From Agelas oroides (taxonomy: Eukaryota; Porifera; Demospongiae; Agelasida; Agelasidae), in assembly GCA_949130485.1 (NCBI GenBank), contig OX422186.1:10041771-10105770 (forward strand): DNA of 64,000 bases, read 5' to 3'. Shown piece by piece: positions 49,201-58,900 of this stretch. The number at the start of each line of letters is the position of its first letter. Positions within the stretch are counted from its first letter, which is position 1. The notes below the pieces were generated by a model that did not search any database, had not been told where the DNA came from, and saw only the letters and a list, made by a program, of their open reading frames with translations. The position numbers and the translations under genes were made by a program.

Positions 49201-52200
49201 GTGCAGTCAGAGTTCTTAACCACAATTGAGTTGCAATTTGATACATGAACAGACATCTGCTCAGAGTTGTTATAGCAACCAGACATGCTATTTACTATCT
49301 AGCAGAAACCAGAAATATGGTTCCAGTCTCCATGACAACTCAGTCATGACCAAGTTGTTTCTGCACTCTGCCCTTAGTAGAAAACTTAGAAACTAGTCAC
49401 ATCCAATAATGATAGCTGTAGCTACATAGTCTCATACCCAACTAGTCTTTGTGTACTACCGCAAGCATTCAGAACAGTCAGCAGTTTGCTATAACCGAAA
49501 TGCTATGAATTCAATTGTGTGGCTTGCCTCCGGAGACTCTGATGGTGGTTGCTGGTGAGTACTCAGAGAGGCCTCGATGAGTGGCAACAGCAAAAGAGAC
49601 ATTCACCACTCTGTTGGCAAAAGTCTCTAGATTTAGTTTGAGTTGACGCTGCAAAAGAAAGTTGGATGGTCAGAAAACACCAGTGCATTATATAATACAT
49701 TCAAGTGTTTAATGTGCATTGAGTATTTACTGCTACACACAAGGCGACTGAGTGATATGTATTTCATCAGTGCAACACTTACAATCCAGAAGTAACTGTA
49801 GTTACGTGGTGTAACATCAATATCCTCCACTCGGAAGAGCAGAGTAGAAACGAGTCTTGTTACTTGAGTCCCACTAGGGGGTGTTACATTTACACAGTGC
49901 TGGGTGGGGAAGAGGTCACTTTGGGAGAGCAGTGGAGGGGCATCCGGGTTGGCTGTTGAAGGGTACACTAAAATGTTTGGTGATAAAGAAAGGCTTATGT
50001 AAGGATACTTTCATAGTTCTAGGTTACTAGCATAAGTAGTCACTAAATGTGCACTAGTATTCCAATCTGCATCTCTGTAATGCAAGGTCACCTTCATTGA
50101 TAAGATCATCATGTTTAGTGCATCCTGTGTTGCAAGGTTTTTTTACACAGCTCAGTCCACATGGTGGTGCATATTGAGCCCTACACAGACATGACCCTGA
50201 ACTTCTACAGAAAGGATCGTCGTATGTACGACACTCTGTCCGACAATTACTTCGCTGAAATAAAAGCCAGACACATAAAGTTAAAAACTTGACTCTGCAG
50301 TCTATTACCTTTGGCTGCAAGTTTTCAACTTACACAAGTGTTACCGCACTGGTCAGAAGAAGTGCCTGAATACCTTGTTAGACAGCCTCGTTCACATTCC
50401 AGAATCTATGAAAAAAAGGTTACATGAGGGCAAAATTTGGGCAAACTGATTTGGCAGACTAGTAGGGATTATGTATACTAGCAAGAATATAAGAAGCACA
50501 GTGTAAAATATACAAGTTTCATACCACACGATAACTGTATCGACCACAGTCCCGATCACTTCCAGATCTTGGTATCAGGAAAGAGTCAGGCACTACATTC
50601 CAAACTGGATAGCCAGCAAGTACCTGTGATATTGATAAATAAATGATGGATCAGGCATTCATGTGACCATTACTAGCTACAGGCCAGTTCTCCAGAACAG
50701 AGCTCAGTGAAGTCAAGCAAGTGGTTAACCAGAAATCACATAAAGGAGGTTAAACACCTGTGTCTGTACAAACATTGAATGAGGTGGTTAAAGTTATTTT
50801 GTAAACTTGAGGTGGAAGCACATTAAGAAGTAGATTCATAAAATCAATATGAGAGGCAATGGTCACACATGCAACACTGACTAATGCAAGTAGTGTAATA
50901 GGTAGACAAAACCTTGCAGGTGTGTCCCTGTTTCGTGTTTCAGAACACACTTGCACTCCAATAACATTAGCTACTTGTGCTTTGAGGCGGCTAATTCAAT
51001 CTGTGCCAGTCCTTAGTCTAAACTCCACTTGACATACCACTGTAGGAGCACCTTTTAATTTGCCATTTTAAATACTTTACAGTCACATTTGTAGATGATG
51101 TTGTGACCAAGGATGTTTGTAGTGGTAGTTATTGTTGCTTGCAGCATGGGGAGAGAGAGCTTGGGTAAACTTTATCATATGAGTGACATTAAGGGAATGT
51201 GAGGTAGACACGCCTGACATGCACAGGAACTATACACAGCCATAATATAATAATGTGGGTTGATCCACAGACGTTAACACCGTCAAAGCCACAAATATTA
51301 TGTGCAAACTTGAGTAATAAGCTCCTAGACCTTCTATGCATGTGTCTCAATAATTAGGGAAGAAAAAGGTGTTACTTAATAGTGATGGCTACCAAATAGT
51401 ATGTGTTGTTTTTGTACACAATTACTTCCACATATTGGCTGTAGCACCAATACTAGCCAACAGACCTATAGGGTGTGATGTTGCGTCCCGAGTACAAAAT
51501 TCATTATCATACTTGCACAATATACCATCCTTAGGAGGCATTAGTGATTCAAGTATTCACTTCACAAAGGGCTGCAAACTTGAGCCATTGAAATACTGAC
51601 ATGGAATTGTAAAACTGACTGGTATGAGGTAATGGGACACAATATTGCATCTCTCATAGCAAAACATGTAAGCATATAACTGCATGGTGTCTGTAAACCA
51701 GGCCAACAACTGACTGGTATGAGGCAAAACATGTAAGCATATATCGCAAAATCGGGAAATTAAGCACCGGTGCCTATTTTCGAAATTAGCAGCCAGAATC
51801 ATATTTTCAAGGGGTGCTTATTTTCATGGGGTGCTAATAAACACATGTGATTTTTTGTTAGCGTGCAGTTGTGTGGGAATGGATTAGCTGTGATATATTT
51901 TAGGCCTAGAGTTTCTTTTTCTGCTAATTTCTGTCCAATGTTTATAGCTTTTCTACATCCAGAGATACAGTCAGCGATCGATCAATGTGAGAGGTTTTTG
52001 CTAATTCCTGGATTTGTATCTCCTGCTGATAGCTTGCTTACAATCAGAGATAGACACTGGCGAAAATTAGCCGCTACGTTCGAAAAAGCCAAATCAGCAA
52101 ATTCACTTCTGTTTGTACGGTAAAGGTGGGTGCCTATTTTTGTACCATACAACATCGCATTTATAACAAAAATAGGCACCCCACATGGGTACTTATAAAT

Positions 52201-53561
52201 GCGATGTGGTTGTTGTGATCAAAATAGGTGCCTATATTCATGGCCTATTATCCTGATTTTACAGTAACTGCATGGTGTCTGTAAACCAACAACTCATGGT
52301 TGAGAGATGTTTATTCACCTCCCATCTACTGCTATACCCGGTAACCATGACTCAGAATCTACTATGGCACAATGCACAATATAAATTTTAAAAAACTGAT
52401 GACTTACCCGCTGTTCAGAGGATGACAATGTGCCAATCTGCAACAGATAAGTGGGACAGAAATTACATTGTGCCATTGCATTTGGATCATTTTGTGCACT
52501 TATTATCATTCATGGAACCATAAATCCTGTCTCTCTTACTAAACTCTGATATTTTTAACTGTGTTAATAGTAACCTGATCAGCAACACACGCAGCATGGC
52601 ACAGTGCTCTCTGTCTCAACTCCTCTTCCGTCCCTGTAACTGTTGAAGGGGACACAACATCCTCTGGAAGCATGCAGCTGGGAGCATCGGGCAGCATAGG
52701 TGTAGGTGTTGGTGAGGCTGAGGGTAGTGGTACAACCGTACTTGATGATGCAGATGCAACCATACTTGATGATGCCGTGGATTGTGATACAACTGTACTT
52801 GAGGATGCTGAGGGTAGTGATACAACCGTACTTGATGGGACTTGCATTGTGTCATCACCACTACCGTCATAGGTAGGTGGAAGGGTAGGTGATGCTGAGG
52901 GTGGTGATGATACTGAGGGTACTTGCATTGTGTCACCACCACTACCATCATAGGTAGGTGGAAGGGTAGGTGATGCTGAGGGTGGTGATGATGCTGAGGG
53001 TAGTGATACAACTGTACTTGATGGGCTCAGTACTTGCATTGTGTCATCACCACTACCGTCATAGGTAGGTGGAAGGGTAGGTGATGCTGAGGGTGGTGAT
53101 GATGCTGAGGGTACTTGCATTGTGTCACCACCACTACCATCATAGGTAGGTGGAAGGGTAGGTGATGCTGAGGGTGGTGATGATGCTGAGGGTAGTGATA
53201 CAACTGTACTTGATGGGCTCAGTACTTGCATTGTGTCATCACCACTACCGTCATAGGTAGGTGGAATAGGTGCAGGGGTAGGTGATGCTGAGGGTAGAGA
53301 GGATGCTGATACAGCCGTGCTTGATGATGCTGAGGTTAGTGGGGCAACCGTACTTGATGGTGTCACTACTTCCATTGTGTCACTGACGGTATAATCATAG
53401 TCTATCATCGTCATCATATCACCAGATCCCATGGCGCCGGCGGCACGAGCAGGCCGCGGTTCTCCCAGCCAGACATAGTCGTAGGTATCGTCAGATAGGG
53501 CAGATTGCAACAGCAGGCAAAGCAGAACTAGGACGGTGAGATGCAAGTGTTCTCTCCGCAT
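28913..53561 (-). CDS. Gene C: long receptor tyrosine kinase with mucin-like N-terminus, Fn3 array and large kinase insert (about 30 exons)
   Basis: Exons: 52575-53561, 52408-52437, 50525-50623, 50334-50405, 50092-50254, 49783-49967, 49528-49648, 47320-47436, 46107-46198, 45676-45750, (tentative 44361-44385), 42835-43049, 41259-41330, 40795-41079, 40089-40160, 39074-39352, 38501-38572, 37864-38175, 37608-37688, 37220-37328, 36966-37054, 35363-35470, 34612-34768, 34248-34438, 33933-34115, 33206-33325, 32959-33099, 29986-30235, 29802-29898, 28913-29555. Phases join throughout; the tentative exon fills a needed phase 0-to-1 gap and is weak. The start is the ATG of [20 protein letters not shown]. 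The ectodomain has Ser/Thr/Pro repeats, a Cys-rich region and about six Fn3 domains. Kinase marks: [48 protein letters not shown]. The tail has SNPYVESPS and SNPYTDEPS. About 1813 codons, depending on the tentative exon and on which of two tandem donors is used at 37864/37882. Confidence 0.88.
30557..30627. mobile_element. Minimal CCTGGG foldback element
   Basis: 71 bp hairpin from 'tagccttgttcccaggcccc' to 'ggggcctgggaacgaggcta' in a gene C intron; shortest intact family member seen. Confidence 0.85.
30690..31215. repeat. About 150 bp tandem repeat, 3.5 copies
   Basis: Units contain 'agttccacttcctggagttg', 'ctgccttggcactttgcagg' and 'gtgaaagtcagttgaacatt', in the gene C intron between the catalytic-loop exon and the kinase insert. 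Confidence 0.9.
31519..32797. mobile_element. 1.28 kb TIR element with TGACGTCA arms
   Basis: 'caatggccgacttgcataat' and the following 'gacgtcacgta' recur inverted at 32755-32797. No transposase frame was seen inside, so it is non-autonomous. It occupies the gene C intron next to the kinase insert. Confidence 0.78.
33420..33475. repeat. Poly-G tract followed by poly-C tract
   Basis: About 20 G, then 13 bp, then about 18 C: a potential hairpin or G-quadruplex in the intron between two kinase-insert exons of gene C. Confidence 0.9.
33711..33921. repeat. (CTGT)n microsatellite
   Basis: CTGT repeats with periodic 'cagtcagtctgc' breaks, stopping about 12 bp from the donor of the gene C exon at 33933. 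Confidence 0.94.
34859..35275. repeat. 60 bp minisatellite, seven copies
   Basis: Units start 'ctcatgaccacatcatagac' and contain 'catcatgacatcacaatgac'. In the gene C intron before the Gly-loop exon. A unit of 60 bp keeps a frame open but it is not coding. Confidence 0.95.
35684..36965. repeat. 44 bp minisatellite (about 29 copies) abutting the gene C transmembrane exon
   Basis: Units read 'gtttgtgtatcgtgtaaaca', 'catactagtttgaggggaga', 'gtca'. The last unit runs straight into the exon donor at 36965/36966. On the minus strand each unit contains AAACTAGTATGTGTTTACAC, one base from the real junction AAACTG/GTATGTGTTTACAC. Confidence 0.95.
36966..37054 (-). other. Transmembrane exon of gene C
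   Basis: The exon encodes [20 protein letters not shown] then [10 protein letters not shown], a clean single-pass helix with a basic cytoplasmic flank. It enters in phase 1 after an exon ending VVVP and leaves in phase 0 into the juxtamembrane exon 35363-35470 ([11 protein letters not shown] to LLDDWE). Its donor (AAACTG/GTATGTG) directly abuts a minisatellite whose units resemble the donor itself. Confidence 0.9.
37220..37328 (-). other. Membrane-proximal Fn3 exon of gene C with a furin-type site
   Basis: The exon starts [17 protein letters not shown] and continues to [15 protein letters not shown]. It aligns with the final Fn3 strands of its paralogues ([12 protein letters not shown] in [14 protein letters not shown] earlier in C), but has an extra loop holding RSRR, a match to the R-X-K/R-R proprotein convertase consensus, next to an NST glycosylation sequon. 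Confidence 0.7.
39561..39967. mobile_element. MITE with CCGTATTTCTTTGAA ends
   Basis: 'ccgtatttctttgaa' at the left and its inverse 'ttcaaagaaatacgg' at the right, flanked by TA. The interior repeats 'cgccctcgaatagtagccgc'. TA target duplication fits a Tc1/mariner-type non-autonomous element. In a gene C intron. Confidence 0.82.
40186..40245. repeat. (TG)n microsatellite
   Basis: About 30 TG units in a gene C intron, 25 bp upstream in the transcript sense of the exon 40089-40160. Confidence 0.94.
42042..42443. mobile_element. TIR element, GGCCGTAGCAAGC ends
   Basis: 'ggccgtagcaagc' and inverse 'gcttgctacggcc' bound about 400 bp without a transposase. In a gene C intron. Confidence 0.72.
43201..43261. 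repeat. Short hairpin, TATACTCCGCTAGACAGTTT family
   Basis: 'tatacttcgctagacagttt' and its inverse 'aaactgtctagcggagtata'. The same hairpin family is at 54180-54240 upstream of gene C, with one half left at 63010-63050. Confidence 0.75.
44581..44988. mobile_element. Foldback element of the CCTGGG family, about 408 bp
   Basis: 'tagcctcgttcccaggcctt' to 'aaggcctgggaatgaggcta' with matching inner arms ('ccagtttttgatcgcttgca' against 'tgcgagcgatcaaaaactgg'). In a gene C intron. Confidence 0.88.
45291..45558. mobile_element. MITE with CACCTATCAATGTTATGCC ends
   Basis: The 19 bp end is repeated inverted at 45540-45558, and the interior is also partly self-complementary ('cccctatagttggg' and 'ccactatagggg'). 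Gene C intron. Confidence 0.82.
48375..48862. repeat. 45 bp minisatellite, about 11 copies, expanded only in the gene C copy
   Basis: Units 'gggcataatcctttgttgct', 'atgttacaagctgagccacc', 'catca'. The matching place in gene D (58440-58480) has one unit. Confidence 0.94.
51744..52264. mobile_element. TA-flanked non-autonomous element present in gene C but not gene D
   Basis: Element ends 'tcgcaaaatcggg' and 'cctgattttacag' are imperfect inverted repeats. The empty site in gene D reads 'gcatataactgcatgg', and in gene C 'gcatata' and 'taactgcatgg' flank the insert, giving a TA target duplication. The interior has its own 'aaaataggcacc' repeats. Confidence 0.82.
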
Positions 53562-54992
53562 GTTTGATACGATTAGCGGCTGCTTCACTTCTTCTTTGTT
53601 TCGTGTTATTAGCTAGCTATCAAATCCAGGGTGCAGTAATACTTCAAGATCAGATTCAATGGTTTGTGAAATGTTGCTGTTCTGGGATGCGTTACAGCGA
53701 CAAGCGACCGCTTCCATACACGCCGGAAATCGGCTCCGGATGTAGCAAGACGCCCGCGCCGCGCCCTCAGTTCTCTGGTTTCGCCTCCAAGGTCAGGCTG
53801 TATGCATAATAGTATGTCCCTACCTGATGATTAGTCCTAGATGGCAAATGTGTGCGAACAGCATTCCAGTGTGCTATGTGAATGTATCGTATGACATTCC
53901 CTGCATGTAAATGATACAGTGACTAACTTGTTAATTATGACATTGTAGCAGGGTGTTGGGGTTGTTGCAACCTACCCGACCCACTTCAACCATGATATTG
54001 TGACTAGCTTACTAGTATATACAGTCATATATTAACTACATCACATCACTTTGTAAGTATTTCATTGGATAAATAGAGGTATAGTTTACGCAAGCTTTGC
54101 ATGATGTTATAGCATAGTTTACTCTCTCAATGTAGTGTAAGTTGGATATACTACCTATACTCAGACTATAAACACAACATACTCTGCTAGATAGTTTACC
54201 CTTGGCTGCGCCTCAGGTAAACCATCTAGCGGAGTATATTTGTTTTTATACTTCTCGTAATAAATGTCAATTAAGCGTCCTACTTCTGGAGGGCAAACAC
54301 ATGATAAGAGGCAGCTGCACAGTGGATCTTTCACTTTGAGAGAAGCAGCTTCTTTTATCTTTTGGCTGGTGGTAAGGAATTGATGTAGCGCTTCCTTGCC
54401 TGTATCAGTTTGCACACAACTGCAAAGAACACACACCCCGACTCTTGCCCTCCTGATGTGAAGCCACGCCCCATGAAAACCATCTATAGGTATGGTAGGT
54501 ATGTCCATAGGTACTAGAGTGCCACTCCACTATCTATGGTATGTCTAATACTTAAATCTTGAAAGTCCTCATAACTGCAGTGTCAGCATGCTGCCTATAG
54601 AAACCAAAATGTATGAGATCTCCATTCATGAACAATCAATGAACCACATCTCCCTTAAAAATAGGCCTAGATGTTATACAAAGTCACCCACTCCGCAGGA
54701 CGCATTTCGGCTAATACCAGGCCTCATCAGCTGCATGCATACGTATGGCACCATGACCAACATGAAACATGAAGTAATTCAGTTACATAATTTCGCACTT
54801 GTGGTCAAATTCTTAGTTGAGACTATTGAAGAAGTTTATCCTCACTCAGTTCCCAGTCCTGGCCTAGATATTTCCAGCATGCATTACTTGCAGTATATGG
54901 TAATAAAGCAGGAAGGGCTCAGAAAAGCTGCTGGTGCAAAAGCCTAACTGGGAACAAGGCTGAGCACTGATTCGTGGACATACCCCACCTAT

Positions 54993-55055
<63 letters not shown>

Positions 55056-55292
55056 GATGCATGCATGCAGTTTAGGGGTGCAGTATTCCCATGCATTCAC
55101 CATACTATAGCTAGCAAGAGTGCATCTAGACCAGCTGGCTATACAAATGCTGTTAACATAATTTGGCTACTGTTGAGGTAAGTAATCTAGTTGTACTAAT
55201 TAATCCTCCCAGACCTCTAACCCCTGACATCAAATGACTACGGATACCAAATAGGGTACCAACAAGGCAATACAATGTACGTTTCTTCAAGC
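53562..55292. other. Intergenic space between genes C and D
   Basis: Contains the upstream flank shared with gene D, a hairpin (54180-54240), a degraded repeat with a conserved open stretch (54161-54508, including RRARVGVCVLCSCVQT), a block inverted relative to copy 2 (54546-54757), and the CA run at 54990-55052. No supported gene. The conserved open stretch is broken by a frameshift in copy 2 (63064-63325), so it is probably repeat-derived. Confidence 0.65.
54990..55052. repeat. (CA)n microsatellite
   Basis: About 30 CA units; the homologous tract near 63833-63893 in the second copy is interrupted by 'tgcacgcacgtg'. Confidence 0.94.
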
Positions 55293-55298
55293 TTTATT
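55293..55298 (-). terminator. Poly(A) signal of gene D
   Basis: AATAAA on the minus strand, about 180 nt after the gene D stop. It supports the coiled-coil exon being the true last exon. Confidence 0.65.
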
Positions 55299-55473
55299 AC
55301 ACAACATGACAGTGTACTAATACGACATAAGGTACTAAATATGTGTGCATGTATGAGAAGCTATGCCAAATATTTCCGAGCGGGTAGCTAAGTACATGTG
55401 TGTATGTGCTGCTGATCATGATGCATGGTGGAAATATACTTCAGCAATTGTGTAACAGCAAGTGAAAATTGGA

Positions 55474-55925
55474 TTACTCATGTAAATGTGATGACAAGAG
55501 TCTTGTAATGTTGTCAAGCTTTTGTTGAATGCTGGTGAGTCTATTTTCCAGTGAAGACACTTGTTCATCCAACCTGAGAAGAAGAAAAGATATTGGAGTC
55601 TCACACAATGGGGTAAATGTTAGCTACAAAAGAGGCACCGACAGTCTATACAAAACACTTCTCGCCCTCCCTCTACTTGCATACTCTGTGAGGATATTTA
55701 CATATTCGGGGGATATTGCCCACTCAATTTTGCAATACATACAACATTTTAGTTAGCTGATCATTCATTGGTTGGATTGATTCTTTCACATGATTATCCA
55801 TACTCACTTTTCTTCTAGTTTTTTTACTCTTCCTTTGAATGTGTCCTCACTCCTGTGTAGGTCCCCACCACACTCCAGCTCTAACAGCTTCTCAGTACTG
55901 CCACCCTTCTCCAAATACACTGATA
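55474..55925 (-). other. Coiled-coil C-terminus of gene D (exons 13-14)
   Basis: Exon 55808-55925 ends DTFKGRVKKLEE and joins in phase 2 to exon 55474-55573, which gives KLDEQVSSLENRLTSIQQ followed by KLDNITRLLSSHLHE and a stop. Hydrophobic residues fall at 3-4 spacing (V, L, L, V, L, L, I, L, I, L) with one stutter. Such short Leu/Ile heptads usually make dimers or trimers. The upstream part holds one Cys (LELECGGD) that could crosslink chains. A multimeric secreted product is inferred. Confidence 0.85.
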
Positions 55926-58900
55926 CTGCATATACAGAGAAAGATATTGCATGGTGACTTTCTGATCTCCAAAACCTTATAAAGACCTTTGTCAAGGAAA
56001 ACAGATTCAGAGATTTAAAGGTGTAACAATTATGTAACACACTAGAAAAATATTTACTATATTGGAGCAAGGTTGGATGGTCGAGGATATTGATTTGTAT
56101 TACAGTTCTATAATTATATGTGCTCAGGTACTAAAGCCTTGGCCCTTTGTGTTCCAGATCCCTATTGTCAACTATATCATGGTAAAATAATGTGCCAGGT
56201 TGGGATTACCTTTTTCTGGAGAGTTTGTTGCATTGAGTTTGAATCCCTCACACTTATCATCTAGTGGTAATGTCAGGGGCTCACTCCAGTTACTGGATAG
56301 AAACTCATTGTGGGATCTCATCTGAATTGAGAAATTGCAAGACAGCCACATCACTATATGGTGGGTGTACTTAGCTAAGACATGATGGCTGTTATATATA
56401 CATGTATAATTGCAATCTTACCACAAGGTAGAGGCAATGTGTGCTTTCATTCACGTCCAAAGTAACATTGACAGATGCAGAGTTCACAATGGCCTGTAGA
56501 GAAAAGAGTTACAAAATATCCTGGCATTATTGCAACAATGAAATATATATTATGCACTAGCTATAGTAACATAATACCTAGAAAAGCGAGAGAGAGAAAT
56601 CTATGCAACAATTTTTTTCAGTGATCTATTGGGATTCAAGCATGCAAGCTTACAGGAAATCTTTGTGTATGCACTTGTCCATCTCTGTCTCCTTGATCAG
56701 GCAAGTTCTCTCCAATGCGAACCTCATACTCAGTGATCAGTCCGTTTGCAGTGGTAGGAGGCAACCAAGTTAGTGTCAAGAGGAGTACTCCTGATTTATG
56801 AAACTCTAGTTCACTGACTGAGATGTTCGACATGGAAGCTGGGGGTAAGGATTGACTGTCTATCAAGCAGCTCTGGATGCGGGGTACATTTCTCCAGAAA
56901 TATTGTGCTTTCTTTTCTGTTCTGACCTGAAGGTAGATACATAGGCAACATGCAATGTGTCGTATAGGTAATGCATAAACACATTTAAGTTCAAATGGTA
57001 ATATTTGTACTTCTGTTGAGCATAGTAGCTTACTTGCACTTCATATTTGTATGTGTTGCTCCGCTGTGGTCTGAAGGGTGCCAGTGTAAGACTGTACTCA
57101 AATTTGTCATCCTGCATAAGATAATGGGAGCATTATAAACTCTTATTAAACTGGAACAAGAGCATGCTTACATTGTGTAAACATTTTAGGATCCTTTCTC
57201 AAGAATTCTCTCCTATTATGCTGGTCCTTCCCAATTAGCATTGATACTCTTTTGTGTGCATTTGTCACTAAAACTGGAGGATGTCCAGTGTACGAGATAT
57301 AGTCTCTAAATTGACAGTTGGTTTTATGCCGGAGGGACATGCCCCCCAGTATACTGACAGACTAGAACTGGATGCACAGCTCACTTGTATGATGTGCAGC
57401 TGTTGTCTATACAAGCTAAGTGACAAAGACTATTTGCTGCAACAATGTATACAGACATGATTTCTATGGAAAGAATCCACTCTATTGTCATTCTCAGGCC
57501 TCGGCAGTGTCCGTTACTTACAGTATGTGATCTATGAGGCCTAGGAATGAGGCTAGTCTGTTCTACATACAAGCAGCTCTACACCTACCTCAGTTTGTAC
57601 TGTGTGTGTGCTATAATGTCTGATGATGCCAAAGGCTCCACAAAAACGTGAGTCCTTCAGCGTTGGAGTGATGACAAAGTGTCTGATTGTTTCCAGCACT
57701 TGGGTGAAGTTGGGAAGGGTCCATATGACAGAAATACTGAAATTTCCCTCCCGATCCCACACTTTAGAGCACTTGAGGGACACTTGTGGAGCAGGACCTG
57801 GCACTGAAATCACAACAATAGAACACTAGTTCCTTAGGTGTACACGTTTCCCTAAATCACATAGTGACCAGCATAATCAATAGAACACCAGTGCTTAGCT
57901 TCCTTCATGCAGTAAGTAAAGTCAATGAGAGATGGAAATCAAGCTGGATGTTCATCATGAGCTAGCCTGCTTGGTCTCAGTAGCGCTATTTACAGTCAAA
58001 ATCATGTGTGCCTAGAGCTATATAGGGGTCCTCGGGGGCCAAAAACATGACATACACCACAACATTATTATACATGCACATGGAGCCCAGATAGGACACA
58101 ATTACCAAGCCTCATTACTTCACTACACTTGGCATCATTATTGTAAAATGAACTCTGTGTAGATACAGAATTAAGATAATTATTTTATCCAAGCAAGAAA
58201 ACAACAAACAACTCAACTCAGTGAACAAACAACTACCTATACAAACATACTTAGTCATCTACCAGATAATCTCCCACACAGCCATGCATGTAGTGATATG
58301 ATCCTAGTAGTACTGTCTCTTCCCCACATAAATAGCCTTTTGTGGTGATACATGCAACTAGCTTGCTTCTACAAATATCAAGGAGATGAGAGAGAAGAGG
58401 TTGGTGTGGTGGGGAGAACCAACAACTAATCATGCACAATACTTTGTTGCTATTACAAGCTGAGCCACCAATCCTGGTGTGATACTAAGTTTGGGCGAGT
58501 ACTGAAATGTTTACACTCCACCAAAAAGAGGAGTATACCTTTGACCTCTAATAACCTGTTGCAGGAAGTTAATCTTTAGAAGCCCATTTGTGACAGCTAC
58601 AAGTTGTGGGTGATCACAGATACAACAGTGGCTTCTCAAGGAGGGTTAATTGCATGCTTGTGACATTCACAACTCAGTGCAACTGTACATGATGCACGTA
58701 GGATGTGCATCCTGTGCTATAACTGTCCTTATCACCACATATGGTGTTGTGAACTTGGTGTTAGCTGTTTTAGGGACTTGGAGTCAGAGTTCTTGAGTTA
58801 CAATTTACACAGCAGCTGTTCAGGGTTGTTATGGCAACCAGACATGCTGTTTACTGTAGTAGGAATTAGTGGTACAGACTGAGAAACTAGAAATATGGTA

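Larger units (their letters stand above)
47830..55165. repeat. Segmental duplication, copy 1 (5' half and upstream flank of gene C)
   Basis: This stretch is closely matched by the copy from about 57860 to the window end: exons 1-7, the introns between them and the upstream flank. A block near 55060-55160 recurs almost base for base at 63896-63996. Similarity is as strong in introns (for example 50640-51660 against 60365-61620) as in exons, so the duplication looks recent. This copy has a 45 bp minisatellite and a TA-flanked element that copy 2 lacks. Confidence 0.9.

Noticed and set aside
53564..53809. Plus-strand ORF starting inside the gene C 5' region
   Set aside because: Not conserved in frame in the D copy; overlaps the start of gene C. 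Could be divergent transcription but nothing supports a protein.
54161..54508. Open frame with RRARVGVCVLCSCVQT upstream of gene C
   Set aside because: The copy at 63064-63325 is frameshifted, and the region carries a hairpin repeat. Probably repeat-derived, not a gene.
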